15,949 bases of DNA from JAMXLO01 sp046732975 (GTDB taxonomy: Bacteria; Pseudomonadota; Alphaproteobacteria; Acetobacterales; Acetobacteraceae), in assembly GCA_046732975.1 (NCBI GenBank), contig JBKPOG010000067.1:1-15949 (forward strand), given 5' to 3'. Both the position numbers and the translations under genes were made by a program. Positions 1 through 8,267 of the stretch are shown piece by piece (position 1 is the first letter of the stretch; the number at the start of each line of letters is the position of its first letter). The notes beneath the pieces are model-generated. The model saw only the letters and a list, made by a program, of their open reading frames with translations, made no database searches and was not told the origin of the DNA.

Positions 1-222
1 GTTGCCCGAGACCTCAACGTGGAGATGATCAAGGTTCTCGTCAGCAGCGGCCTCAGTGCCTCTGTGCTGCCGCGCCTGGCCTTGGAGCAGGATGTCCCCA
101 ATACCCAGCGGCGTACATTGCGACCAGCCGCGGCGCGCGAACTTGGGCTCGTCATGCGCAAGGACAAGATCCGCGATCGAGGCATGCAGGCACTGACACG
201 CGCGCTCGAACAGCATCGTTGA
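1..222 (+). CDS. LysR-type transcriptional regulator, C-terminal fragment
   Basis: This is the 3' end of a gene that begins left of the window; the frame is open from base 1 and ends in TGA at 220-222, leaving about 73 residues. The fragment reads like the last part of a LysR substrate-binding domain: a hydrophobic SSGLSASVLPRLALEQ stretch (compare GxGxALLP in the family), then a short strand, then RELGLVMRKDK followed by a terminal amphipathic helix (ALTRALEQHR). LysR proteins are cytoplasmic DNA-binding regulators whose C-terminal half senses a small effector. The helix-turn-helix half and the target are outside the window. It converges on the DUF3500 gene with only 6 bases between stops. 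An internal ATG at 19 exists but is not a credible start, because the homologous region extends upstream of it. The family call is likely; a specific function cannot be given. Confidence 0.72.
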   Translation, partial: VARDLNVEMIKVLVSSGLSASVLPRLALEQDVPNTQRRTLRPAAARELGLVMRKDKIRDRGMQALTRALEQHR

Positions 223-228
223 ATTCGC

Positions 229-1440
229 TCAGGCCACTTTGCCATGGTGATGGTGGTGATGCGCCGTCCCGGTGTGGGAATGGTTATGCTGCTGATAGTG
301 CTGCCTCAGCAGGTCCTTGCCGTAGTCATTGCCATTCGGCGTACGCACCACGGTGTGGATATGGTCTCGCGAGGGCGTGTCGTTGTCGTACACGATTCCC
401 GACTGGTGATCGAACTCGACAAGGATGACCGGGCTCAGGATGCGATAGTAGAATGGGCTCGTATCGTCGAACGGCCCAATCCACGCAAACAGCGTGTCGC
501 CCAGGTGCCCTTTCGCCTCCGCGTAGTGGACATCTCCATGTCCTCGCCGCAGCCGGCCGGTGTAGACACCCAACAGCGCTTCGAGCCGGTCACGGCCCTC
601 CGGCGACAGGTCACCGTAACGAACGCCGACTGCATCAATCTGTGTATTGTCGCGAAACGCGGCGGTCAGCAGTTCCGACGGCAGATCCTTGCCAACCGTC
701 GCCCGCCGACGTTCATCCGTGGACAGCGAGCGCATCAACGCATGCCCGTGTTCCTCTTCGGCGGCAAAGACACGCGTCCCCGAATACTTGCCGAACCGCG
801 CCAGAACCGGCTCAGAGCCCATGAAGACGGGGGTCATCACCAGCTGGTCGCCGAGCACGAAGCAGTTGATGTTCAGATGGTGGCCGTCGATCTGCCAGCC
901 CCAGGGCTGGTCCGGCGACGGATCACCAAAGATGCTGACCCAATAGAACCACTCGCTGTATTCGTCCGGCTTGCCGGTGATCTCCAACGCATGCTCGTTC
1001 AGTCGCATGACATCGCGCGCGCTGCGATAACCAGCCTCGCTCAGCGTCGCGCCCAACACACCTAATGCCGCCTCCCGCTGGTCATGCCCGAGATCGGCGA
1101 GGCAAACGCCGTGACGCATCACCCACGGGTGAATGTTGCACCACATCCGCCAGGCCTCGTCATCGATGGCGAAGCACGCCGCCTTCCGCTGTTGTTCACT
1201 CAGCAACGCCAGGAACCGGCGCGTTGCCTCCAGCACCGGCGCAAGTGAGACGCCGCTCGGTTCCACTGTGAACAGCCCGGGCGCGCTCGTGTCGTTCGTG
1301 ATGATGCCGCGGAACGGCTCGGCCAGCGCCGCTTTCGCCCGCTCACCCATCGGCTTAAGCCGTGGTGGCAATTCGAATGGCCGTACCGCCGGCGTCGATT
1401 GCCGCTGCCGCAGACCAAAATGAGCTGACTCTCCTGCCAT
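229..1440 (-). CDS. DUF3500 family protein with histidine-rich C-terminal tail
   Basis: A 403-residue protein that resembles the DUF3500 family, whose biochemical role is not established to my knowledge. Family-like features are the WGWQIDGHHLNIN segment near residues 180-192, followed by TPVFMGSEP, and a C-terminal IVYDNDTPSRDHIHTVVRTPNGNDYG block. I see no signal peptide or membrane segment, so it is probably cytoplasmic. The last 20 or so residues are unusually histidine-rich (QQHNHSHTG followed shortly by six consecutive histidines), which could bind metal. The start is well supported: AAGGAGG lies 9 bases before the ATG. It begins 31 bases after the stop of the MFS exporter on the same strand, so the two probably form one transcript. 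DUF3500 membership is judged from pattern memory, not a search. Confidence 0.8.
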   Translation of the reverse strand: MAGESAHFGLRQRQSTPAVRPFELPPRLKPMGERAKAALAEPFRGIITNDTSAPGLFTVEPSGVSLAPVLEATRRFLALLSEQQRKAACFAIDDEAWRMWCNIHPWVMRHGVCLADLGHDQREAALGVLGATLSEAGYRSARDVMRLNEHALEITGKPDEYSEWFYWVSIFGDPSPDQPWGWQIDGHHLNINCFVLGDQLVMTPVFMGSEPVLARFGKYSGTRVFAAEEEHGHALMRSLSTDERRRATVGKDLPSELLTAAFRDNTQIDAVGVRYGDLSPEGRDRLEALLGVYTGRLRRGHGDVHYAEAKGHLGDTLFAWIGPFDDTSPFYYRILSPVILVEFDHQSGIVYDNDTPSRDHIHTVVRTPNGNDYGKDLLRQHYQQHNHSHTGTAHHHHHHGKVA

Positions 1441-1471
1441 GTCTTGGGTCCTCCTTATGGGCGTCCGCGCT

Positions 1472-2992
1472 TCAGTCTCCCGCCGCCACTGTCACCCGCT
1501 CATGCTTGCGCATCAGGAGCAGCAGCAGCAACGGTGGCACCACAGTCAGCATCATCAGCCGGAAGTCATTGTTGTAAGCAATGATCTGCGCCTGGTGATT
1601 GATCATCTGATCAAGCAACGCCGCGCCGTGCTGCGTCGCGGGGTTCAGCATGTGCGAGACCGTGTCATTGCCCTGCAGCACCCGGTCGAATGGCGTTATG
1701 CCGGCGGCGATGTCGGCGTGTGTCCTCTGGATGCCGCGCGTCAGATAGAACGAGGTGACAGAGATGCCGATGGCCGAGCCGATGTTGCGCGCCAGCGACT
1801 GCATCGATGTCGCCTCGCCGCGCAGCGCCGGTGGCAGCGTGGTGTAGGCCATGACCGTCATCGGATTGAACACCAGACCCACGGTGAACCCCTGAAAGAT
1901 CATGGTCACGACCATCACGTCCGCAGTCACATCCGGCGTCCAGTTACTCATCGCGTAGAGCACCCAGCCCAGCCCCAGCAGCCCACACGCCATGATTTTG
2001 CGCTGGTCCACCCGCATGCCAAGCCGGGCGGCAAGGAACATCGACGCGATGATGCCAATTCCGCGCGGTGCCATCACCCAGCCAGCGGTATAGACCGGAT
2101 ATCCCGCCAGGTTCTGCAAATAGGGCGCCAGCAACGCCGATGTGGATAGCATCAGCGACGAGACGCAGAAGATCATCGTGATGGCCGAGGAGAAGTTGCG
2201 GTCCTTGAATAGGCCAGGCGGCAGGAACGGCCTCTCGGCAGTGAACATGTGCACGATGAACAGATAGAAGGCGAGGCCGGCGATCACTGCCTCTACGATG
2301 ATCTCGCGCGAGCTGAACCAGTCGAGCTCCTGCCCCCGGTCCAGCATCATCTGGAACGAACCGGCGGCCAGGCCCAGCATGGCGAAGCCATACCAGGAAA
2401 ACTTCAACTGGGGCCGCGCCGGCGTCTCCTTCATGAAGAACAGAATACCCAGCATGGCCAGAATGCCGAATGGCAGGTTGACGTAGAACACCCAACGCCA
2501 GGAGTACAGGTCGGTCAGATAGCCACCCAGGGTCGGACCGACCATCGGCCCCATGGTGACGCCCATCGAGAAGATCGCCATGGCCTGAGCGCGGCGCGAG
2601 AACGGATAGATGTCCAACATCGTCGCCTGCGAAAGGGGAGCCAGTGCTGCGCCGAACATTCCCTGCAGCAGACGAAAGCCCACGAGTTGCTCGAGCGACT
2701 GCGCCGCGCCGCACAGCATCGACACGGCCGTGAAGCCGGCGATGCAGACGATGAACAGCTTCTTGCGGCCGAAGCGGATAGCCATCCAGCCCACCGGCGC
2801 GGTCATGATCGCGGCGGCGATCACATAGGACGTGAGCACCCAGGTGATCTCGTCATACGACGCCGACATCGACCCCTGCATATACGGCAGCGCCACGTTG
2901 GCAATCGTCGAGTCCAGCGTCTGCATGAACATCGCCAGCATGGCGGAGGCAGTAAGCAGGCCACGGTACGGGACCCGGGTCGTATCGGACAT
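1472..2992 (-). CDS. MFS drug-type exporter, DHA2 (EmrB/QacA-like) family
   Basis: A 506-residue inner-membrane protein with about 14 hydrophobic segments, as expected for the DHA2 branch of the major facilitator superfamily, which exports drugs or other amphipathic compounds using the proton gradient. Visible motifs are the first-helix TLDSTIANVALP with Asp27, motif A GWMAIRFGRKK (about 68-78), RLLQG with Arg97 (motif B), and the antiporter motif C GPMVGPTLGG (about 138-147). I chose the ATG at 2992 because the family starts just before the first helix and AGGAA precedes this codon; an ATG at 3028 would add 12 residues with no family match. No EmrA-like membrane-fusion partner is next to it, so whether it works alone or with TolC-type partners is unknown. 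The substrate is not predictable. It is divergent from the acyltransferase and upstream of the DUF3500 gene. Confidence 0.9.
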   Translation of the reverse strand: MSDTTRVPYRGLLTASAMLAMFMQTLDSTIANVALPYMQGSMSASYDEITWVLTSYVIAAAIMTAPVGWMAIRFGRKKLFIVCIAGFTAVSMLCGAAQSLEQLVGFRLLQGMFGAALAPLSQATMLDIYPFSRRAQAMAIFSMGVTMGPMVGPTLGGYLTDLYSWRWVFYVNLPFGILAMLGILFFMKETPARPQLKFSWYGFAMLGLAAGSFQMMLDRGQELDWFSSREIIVEAVIAGLAFYLFIVHMFTAERPFLPPGLFKDRNFSSAITMIFCVSSLMLSTSALLAPYLQNLAGYPVYTAGWVMAPRGIGIIASMFLAARLGMRVDQRKIMACGLLGLGWVLYAMSNWTPDVTADVMVVTMIFQGFTVGLVFNPMTVMAYTTLPPALRGEATSMQSLARNIGSAIGISVTSFYLTRGIQRTHADIAAGITPFDRVLQGNDTVSHMLNPATQHGAALLDQMINHQAQIIAYNNDFRLMMLTVVPPLLLLLLMRKHERVTVAAGD

Positions 2993-3044
2993 TGTTCCTG
3001 GACGTCGGCAGCCGCGCCGATTGTGCACCCGGCCGCGCGCCGAC

Positions 3045-3060
3045 GCTACCCGTTGGTAGC
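3045..3060. promoter_or_regulatory. Short inverted repeat in the MFS/acyltransferase divergent promoter region
   Basis: The 146-base gap between the two divergent starts contains GCTACC-CGTT-GGTAGC, a perfect 6+6 inverted repeat with a 4-base spacer, and GCAGCCGCG (3008-3016) matched by its reverse complement at 3062-3070. A CATAAT at 3099-3104 could be a -10 element for the acyltransferase, but no matching -35 is clear. Any of these could be an operator or arise by chance in GC-rich DNA. The local regulator is unknown. Confidence 0.25.
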
Positions 3061-3138
3061 ACGCGGCTGCGCCCTGGCCGCTTGGGGGCGACTCGGGTCA
3101 TAATCTGCCGGACGCAAGCGGCAGGGCCTCGTTTTCGG

Positions 3139-4212
3139 ATGCACGCAACCAAGATCGACTCGGTTCAGGCCTTGCGTGCCTTCGCGGCTCTCAGCGTCGC
3201 CATTCTGCACGTGCTGCACGATGCCATTCCGCTTGACCCCAGCGGCCATATCGAGCGCTGGCACAACGCACTGCCCTGGGCATCCGGAGTAGACCTGTTC
3301 TTTGTCATCTCCGGCTTCGTCATGGTCTACGCCTCGGCCGATCTGTTCGGCCGCCGCGGCAGCCCCACAACGTTCATGGGCAGGCGGTTGATCCGCATCG
3401 TGCCGCTATACTGGGCGACGACCACGTTTTTTCTCGTTGTCGCGCTTGCCACGCCGGCCAGCGTAAGTGAGGCCGGCTTCGGCGTCACCGATGTGATAAA
3501 GAGCTACGCTTTCCTGCCGGCCAGCCGTCCTGATGGAACCATTCAGCCGATCTACAGCCTGGGCTGGACGCTCAACTACGAAATGTTCTTCTACGTGGTG
3601 TTCGCCGCCTGTATCGTGCTGCCGCGACGCAGAGCGGTGGCGGTCGTCGCTCTGCTGCTAAGCACAGCCATGGCGGCCCACCGCCTGGTTCCGCCGCACG
3701 CCACAGCATTCGTCTTTTGGACCGACAGTATCCTGCTCGAGTTCCTGCTTGGCATGGCAGTCGCCGTCATAGCGGCCAAAGAGGTCAGTCTGCTCATCCC
3801 GTTCCGCGTAGGCCTGTTTCTAACCGCCCTGATCCTGTTGATCGGCACACATCTTTCAGGAATTCCAAGCGGCCCCGTGATAACGGGCGTACCGATGAGT
3901 CTTGCAGTAGCTGCCGCCGTGTTGGGACGACCGATCCGCGTGCCGAATGTGCTGCTGTTACTCGGCGACGCATCCTACGCACTCTACCTCGTGCATCCGT
4001 TCGCCATGCGGCCAGTGGGCATTATTTGGCAGCGCTTTCACCTCACCGGTTCGACCGCAGCCGCTCTGTATGCCGCAACAGCGCTGCTGCTGGCGATCAT
4101 CGGCGCGATCTGCGTGCACCTGTGGTTCGAGCGTCCGGTCGGGGCGTGGCTACGCTCCCGGCTGCTCAACCGATCTGTCCGCCGGACCGCTCTTCCGCAC
4201 GCAGCAGCCTGA
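3139..4212 (+). CDS. OafA/YrhL-like membrane acyltransferase (acyltransferase 3 family)
   Basis: A 357-residue integral membrane protein with about ten hydrophobic helices, typical of the acyltransferase-3 family, which transfers acetyl or other acyl groups to extracytoplasmic glycans, lipids or other molecules. Key features are the N-terminal ALRAFAALSVAILHVLH with the conserved His24, GVDLFFVISGF (50-60), RRLIRIVPLYW (82-92), and LGWTLNYEMFFY (141-152) with Glu148. The ATG at 3139 starts just before the first family motif; an upstream ATG at 2992 would add a 49-residue arginine-rich leader without family similarity. The Shine-Dalgarno is weak (AGGG about 12 bases upstream). No sugar-biosynthesis or O-antigen genes are near, so the acceptor cannot be inferred. 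Its stop is 3 bases from that of the convergent binding-protein gene. Confidence 0.88.
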   Translation: MHATKIDSVQALRAFAALSVAILHVLHDAIPLDPSGHIERWHNALPWASGVDLFFVISGFVMVYASADLFGRRGSPTTFMGRRLIRIVPLYWATTTFFLVVALATPASVSEAGFGVTDVIKSYAFLPASRPDGTIQPIYSLGWTLNYEMFFYVVFAACIVLPRRRAVAVVALLLSTAMAAHRLVPPHATAFVFWTDSILLEFLLGMAVAVIAAKEVSLLIPFRVGLFLTALILLIGTHLSGIPSGPVITGVPMSLAVAAAVLGRPIRVPNVLLLLGDASYALYLVHPFAMRPVGIIWQRFHLTGSTAAALYAATALLLAIIGAICVHLWFERPVGAWLRSRLLNRSVRRTALPHAAA

Positions 4213-4215
4213 CGT

Positions 4216-5433
4216 CTACGCCTTTACCAGCGGGCAAGCGCTGTCTGACAGGGGCCGAAATGCCTCATCCGCCGGCGTGGTATCGATCAGCTTGTAGAGG
4301 TCCCACTCACCCTTGCTTTCCGACGGCTGCTTCACCTCGAACAGGTAAGCTGGCGTCAGCTTGCGGCCGTCTTCGCGGATCTTGCCAGGCCCAAAGCAGT
4401 CGTCATCGGTCGGGATTGCCTTCATCCGGGCTACGACCGCCGCGCCGTCCGCCTTCGCCGCGGCGGCGCCCATATCGGCGACCGCTTTCAGATAGTGCAA
4501 CGTGCAGGAGTAGTCCCCCGCCTGCGCCATGTTCGGCCACAGGGTAACCTTCGGTTGGATCCGCTTCTGGAACGCACGCGTCCGGTCGTTGAGATCCCAA
4601 TAGTAGGTCTCGGATAGACGCGTCCCGGCCGCCATCTGGATGCCGATCGAGCGGATGTCGGTGGTGTAGGCAACCAGTGCGGCCAGGTTCATCCTCTGCG
4701 TCACGCCGAATTCATGTGCCTGCTTGACGATGTTGATCAGGTCGGCGCCAGCGCCGCAAATACCCAGAATCTTGGCACCCGAGGCCTGCGCCTTTACCAG
4801 GAAGGCAGAGAAGTCGGTGGTCTCCGGAAACGGATAAAGCTGCGAGCCGACCACCTTGCCGCCCGCCGCCTCGACGAACCGCGTCGTATCTCGCTGCGTG
4901 GCAGTGCCGAACGCATAATTCGGCGTGATGAAATACCAGGTGTCGCCGCCCGCCTTGACCATCGCGCCGCCGGTCGACTTCGCCTCCATGTAGGTGTCGA
5001 ACACCCAATGCATCGAATTGGGCGTGCAGGCGCTGCCGGTCACGTCGGAACTTGCCGTGCTCGTAGCGATCATGATCTTGTTCTTTTCCTTGCACACGCC
5101 GGCCAGTGCCAGCGCGCAGGAGGTAGCTGCGACATCGATGATGATGTCCACGCCGCGCTGATCGAACCACTCGCGCGCCAGCGACACAGCGACGTCCGGC
5201 TTGTTCTGATGGTCGGCCGACAGCACCTCCACGTCGAACGCCCTGGGAGCGAACTCCTGCACCGCCTGTTTCGCGCAGGCGACACCCGTGGGCCCATTCA
5301 CGTCACGATACGGTCCCGACATGTCATTCATCACGCCGATGCGGATGATGGTGCGGGCTTGGGCGCGCGTCCGCCGCGGTGAGGCAGTGACGGCAGCGGT
5401 GGCAGCGATCAGCGAACGGCGCGAAAGCAGCAT
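4216..5433 (-). CDS. Orphan ABC-transporter substrate-binding protein, Liv/HAAT type
   Basis: A 405-residue periplasmic binding protein of the type I, LivJ-like fold (Peripla_BP_6). It begins with a Tat-like leader, LSRRSLIAATAAV, ending near RAQA at about residue 26. The mature protein opens with IIRIGVMNDMSGPYRDVNGP, typical for the family, and later segments such as GGDTWYFITPNYAFG and YWDLNDRTRAF recall a subgroup common as multiple paralogues in alpha- and betaproteobacteria. The start at 5433 is supported by AAAGGA 6-7 bases upstream and by the signal peptide; an ATG at 5493 would bury that leader. No permease or ATPase gene is adjacent on this strand, so it would have to share membrane components encoded elsewhere, possibly the Liv operon to the right. 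It terminates in TAG. The ligand is unknown: an amino acid, amide or aromatic acid are all possible. Confidence 0.88.
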   Translation of the reverse strand: MLLSRRSLIAATAAVTASPRRTRAQARTIIRIGVMNDMSGPYRDVNGPTGVACAKQAVQEFAPRAFDVEVLSADHQNKPDVAVSLAREWFDQRGVDIIIDVAATSCALALAGVCKEKNKIMIATSTASSDVTGSACTPNSMHWVFDTYMEAKSTGGAMVKAGGDTWYFITPNYAFGTATQRDTTRFVEAAGGKVVGSQLYPFPETTDFSAFLVKAQASGAKILGICGAGADLINIVKQAHEFGVTQRMNLAALVAYTTDIRSIGIQMAAGTRLSETYYWDLNDRTRAFQKRIQPKVTLWPNMAQAGDYSCTLHYLKAVADMGAAAAKADGAAVVARMKAIPTDDDCFGPGKIREDGRKLTPAYLFEVKQPSESKGEWDLYKLIDTTPADEAFRPLSDSACPLVKA

Positions 5434-5525
5434 GACGATTCCTTTCGTGTGCAACGACACGATAGGGGACGGGCCGCCCAGGCCCAACCCCACTGGGTCC
5501 TGCTGCCGTAGGTTGTAGAGCCCCG

Positions 5526-7813
5526 CTACGCCGCCTTGGCCTGTGACCTCCGCTCGGCCTCACGCACCACGGCAATCGTCCGCAGGAGGCTAGACGGATT
5601 GACGCTGATCGAATCAATCCCCAGGCCGGTCAAGAACTGCGCTATTTCCGGATAATTCGCCGGCGCCTCACCACAGATGCCGACATGCCGGTGGTTGCGC
5701 TTCGCTCCTGATATCGCCAGCCGCAGCATCTCCAACATCCTGGGTCCCGTTCGTCGAAGTCGAACGCCACAAACTCGGAATCCCTATCGACACCCAGTGT
5801 CAGCTGCATCAGATCGTTCGACCCGATCGAGAACCCATCGAACAAGTCGGCGAACGCATCGACCTCGATGACATTGTTGGGGATCTCGCATATCACGTAG
5901 ATCTGTAGTTCATCGACACCGCGCTTCAGCCCGTGGTTCGCCATTGCCTCGATTACCTGTTCGGCTTCCGCCACGCGGCGACAGAACGGCACCATGATGC
6001 GCAGGTTGCTCAGACCCATCTTCTCTCGCACACGACGCAACGCTTCACACTCCAGCGCGAAGCCGTCGGCATAGGCCGGGTGCGCGTAACGCGACGCGCC
6101 ACGGAAGCCCAGCATCGGATTGGCTTCGGTTGGCTCGAACGCTGCGCCGCCCAGCAGCCGCGCATATTCGTTTGTTTTGAAGTCCGAGAGGCGAATGATC
6201 ACTGGTTTCGGCCAGAACGCGGCGGCGATAGTGCCAACGCCTTCGGCCAAGGTGCGCACAAAGAACTCGCGCGGCGAACCGGCATTGCGCGACAGCGCCT
6301 CTATGTGGGACAGCTCCTCGCGGTTCAGCTTCTCCGGATGCACGAGTGCCATTGGGTGCACACCGATATGTTCGGAGCCAGACCGACGCCACAGTTCGGC
6401 ATCATCGCGGTACGGAATGCAAGGTCGGGGTTGCCAAGGTTCACCATGATCTGCGTGCGTGGCAGCTCCAACGCGGTGGCGGGCAGGCGCATCGTCTCGA
6501 ACGGCACGTCGCCGTCATAGACCTCGCCGACCTCACCGCTTGCGCACGACACCGTCACGCGCTGCCCGCTGCACAGCGCGATGGTCGCCTCCGCGCATCC
6601 CACCACCGCCGGCACACCTAACTCTCGTGCCACGATCGCGGCATGGCAGGTACACCCGCCGCGGTCGGTAATGATGGCACCGGCGGTCTTCATCACCGGC
6701 TCCCAATCCGGACTGGTGGAACTGGCCACCAGCACCTTGCCCTTGCCCGTCAGCGCGTAGCTTTCAAACACATCGCCGGATCGCTGCGAGGCCACAGTCT
6801 CAGGCCGCGCCTGCACGATGTACAGCTCGCCGTCCGTGGCGTCCTTTGCCTATTCGATATCCATGGGCACCAGATGACCAGCCTGCACTGAGTAGTGCTG
6901 CTCGATGCGGATCGCATAGTCGGCGAGCTTCAGCACCTCTGCGTCCTTGATGCAGAAGCACGAGCGCGCCGCCTCGGTCATGACGCAATCGCGTGTGCTT
7001 GAACCAATATGTCCTTCCGCCAATCGCAGTGCGAACTGCTTCTGTCCGAGCGAGCGCCGCAACACCGCGCGATATCCAGCCAGGAAGGTAGGCTTGTGGA
7101 CATAAAATTCGTCCGGATCGACCTTGCCCTGCACCACGTTCTCACCCAGTCCGTAAGCGCCGGTGATCAGTACCACATCCCGGAAACGGGACTCAGTGTC
7201 CAAAGTGAAGATGACGCCGCTCGACGCCATATCGGAGCGCACCATCTTCATGACCCCGATCGACAGGAACACCTTGAAGTGGTCGAAGCCGTTGTAACGC
7301 GATAGACGATAGCGCGGTCGGTGAACAAGGAAGCGAAGCACAGCCGGCACGAAGACATCACCGGCGCCACTGATGTTCAGGTAGCTCTCGTGCTGGCCGG
7401 CGAAGCTGGCGGTTGGCAAGTCCTCGGCCGTGGCCGAGCTGCGGACCGCAACGGCGACATCGGTGCCGTACTCCGCCTCCAGTGTCCTATAGGCCGCTGC
7501 AACAGCCCGGCGCAGTGCCGCTGACCCTGCAGCCTCATAGACGATCCGCCGTGCCGCTGCCGCCCGTTGCGCCAGCAACGCAACGTCGGTCACGTCGTGT
7601 CCATCCAACAATGTATGCAGTTTGGGCCAGGCGTCGGCTGCCGTGAGCGCATTCCGGTATGCATCGGCGGTCAAGGCAAAGCCATTCGAGACACGTACGC
7701 CCGCCGGCGCCAACTCGCCGCACAGCTCCCCCAGCGAGGCATTCTTGCCGCCGACCAGAGTCCTCCAGCCGTAGCGAGGCGAACCAGCGGATGACCCCTG
7801 CGTCTTCGCTCAT
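5526..7813 (-). pseudogene. ppsA: Phosphoenolpyruvate synthase, inactivated by four lesions
   Basis: An intact relative would make PEP from pyruvate and ATP in a roughly 790-residue cytoplasmic enzyme. The pieces appear in the right order: VIRWFASLRLED then VGGKNASLGEL, the ATP-grasp-like domain (VRSSATAEDLPTASFAGQHES), the swivelling phosphohistidine loop (GGCTCHAAIVARELGVPAVVGC region, about 6590-6660), and the PEP-binding barrel (RLSDFKTNEYA, NPMLGFRGA, SIGSND, GICG). Four defects interrupt it. (1) A frameshift near 7758-7760 leaves LED joined to LVGG with one odd base, consistent with a 5-base loss. (2) A TAG at 6850-6852 sits where relatives have the Trp of MDIEWAKD. (3) A loss of about 19 bases at 6375/6376 removes the Arg of GLARxEF, part of the PEP site. 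(4) A single-base loss near 5739-5741 follows FDERDP. The start at 7813 has GAGGG upstream. An FNR-like box at 7881-7894 lies in its promoter region. The symbol is by similarity only. Confidence 0.9.
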
Positions 7814-7880
7814 GCCACTACCCTCGCCCAACGCGATGTTTCATTCGTTTGATGCATAAGCGCTGATTTCTGGTGCGGCA

Positions 7881-7894
7881 TTGATCTGAGTCAA
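7881..7894. promoter_or_regulatory. FNR/FixK-type box between ppsA pseudogene and DUF2934-like gene
   Basis: TTGATCTGAGTCAA fits the FNR/ANR/FixK consensus TTGAY-N4-RTCAA, with one half-site exactly TTGAT. It lies 67 bases upstream of the ppsA start at 7813 (counted from its nearer edge) and 55 bases upstream of the DUF2934-like start at 7950, so one site could serve both divergent promoters. FNR/FixK-family proteins activate genes under low oxygen or nitrosative conditions. The regulator itself is not in the window. Confidence 0.6.
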
Positions 7895-7949
7895 AGCCAT
7901 GCCTCAACTGCCGCGCTTAGCCTGACACTACAAGGCGTTGGAGGATCCC

Positions 7950-8264
7950 ATGGACAGGCCGGCGAGTGGACACGACAGCAACATCCAACGGCGTGCGAGA
8001 AGCGTGTGGCGGGAAGCAGGCGCCCCAAAAGGTCGCGAAGACGAATATGTGGAACGCGCCCGCGAACTTTAGGCTTTCGTCGAACAGCCCGCCTCCGCCC
8101 TGCTGCCAAACCCGATGGTCGCTCATCCCCACCCTGAAAACCCGATCGAAGAAGCGGAGCTGATGGAGAACCTTGGCGAATTTCCGGGGCGGACCGACCA
8201 GGGCGACCGGATCACTGCGCCGATGACGAAGCAGAGGGCGCGCGACTTCCTGCGCCGCCGCTGA
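7950..8264 (+). pseudogene. DUF2934-like small protein gene interrupted by in-frame TAG
   Basis: Reading from ATG 7950 gives 40 codons, then TAG at 8070-8072, then 63 further open codons to TGA at 8262-8264, all in one frame. The first part contains RARSVWREAGAPKGR followed by EYVERARE, matching the DUF2934 pattern RAxxxWxxxGxPxGR...RA; the function of that family is unknown. The part after the stop also looks protein-like and acidic (NPIEEAELMENLGEF, then TKQRARDFLRRR at the end), so one 104-residue ancestral protein is likely. TTGGAGG sits 5 bases before the ATG, a strong ribosome-binding site, and the FNR-like box at 7881-7894 lies upstream. An ATG at 8115 could restart a 49-residue remnant, but no Shine-Dalgarno precedes it. 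It ends 3 bases from the convergent CBS-BON gene. The alternative is a genuine 40-residue peptide, which I think less likely. Confidence 0.62.
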
Positions 8265-8267
8265 GGG

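Noticed and set aside
244..1065. 273-codon plus-strand open frame opposite the DUF3500 gene
   Set aside because: The minus-strand gene has family motifs and a strong AAGGAGG ribosome-binding site; the plus-strand frame has neither.
2249..3103. 284-codon plus-strand open frame opposite the MFS exporter
   Set aside because: It is rich in Arg, His and Gln with no recognisable domain, as expected for the antisense of a GC-rich coding gene.
5434..5525. GGGCC-N5-GGCCC hairpin between the orphan binding protein and ppsA as a terminator
   Set aside because: The stem is only 5 bases and is not followed by a T run in either direction.
5526..7831. Four or five separate short genes in the ppsA region
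   Set aside because: Each piece matches consecutive parts of one PEP synthase, and the pieces lack their own ribosome-binding sites. A single broken gene is the simpler reading.
6850..8072. TAG read as an amino acid in the ppsA and DUF2934-like genes (recoding)
   Set aside because: TAG is the normal terminal stop of livF (ends 13719), of the orphan binding protein (ends 4216) and of ppsA itself (5526). The ppsA gene also has three frame-disrupting losses that recoding cannot explain.
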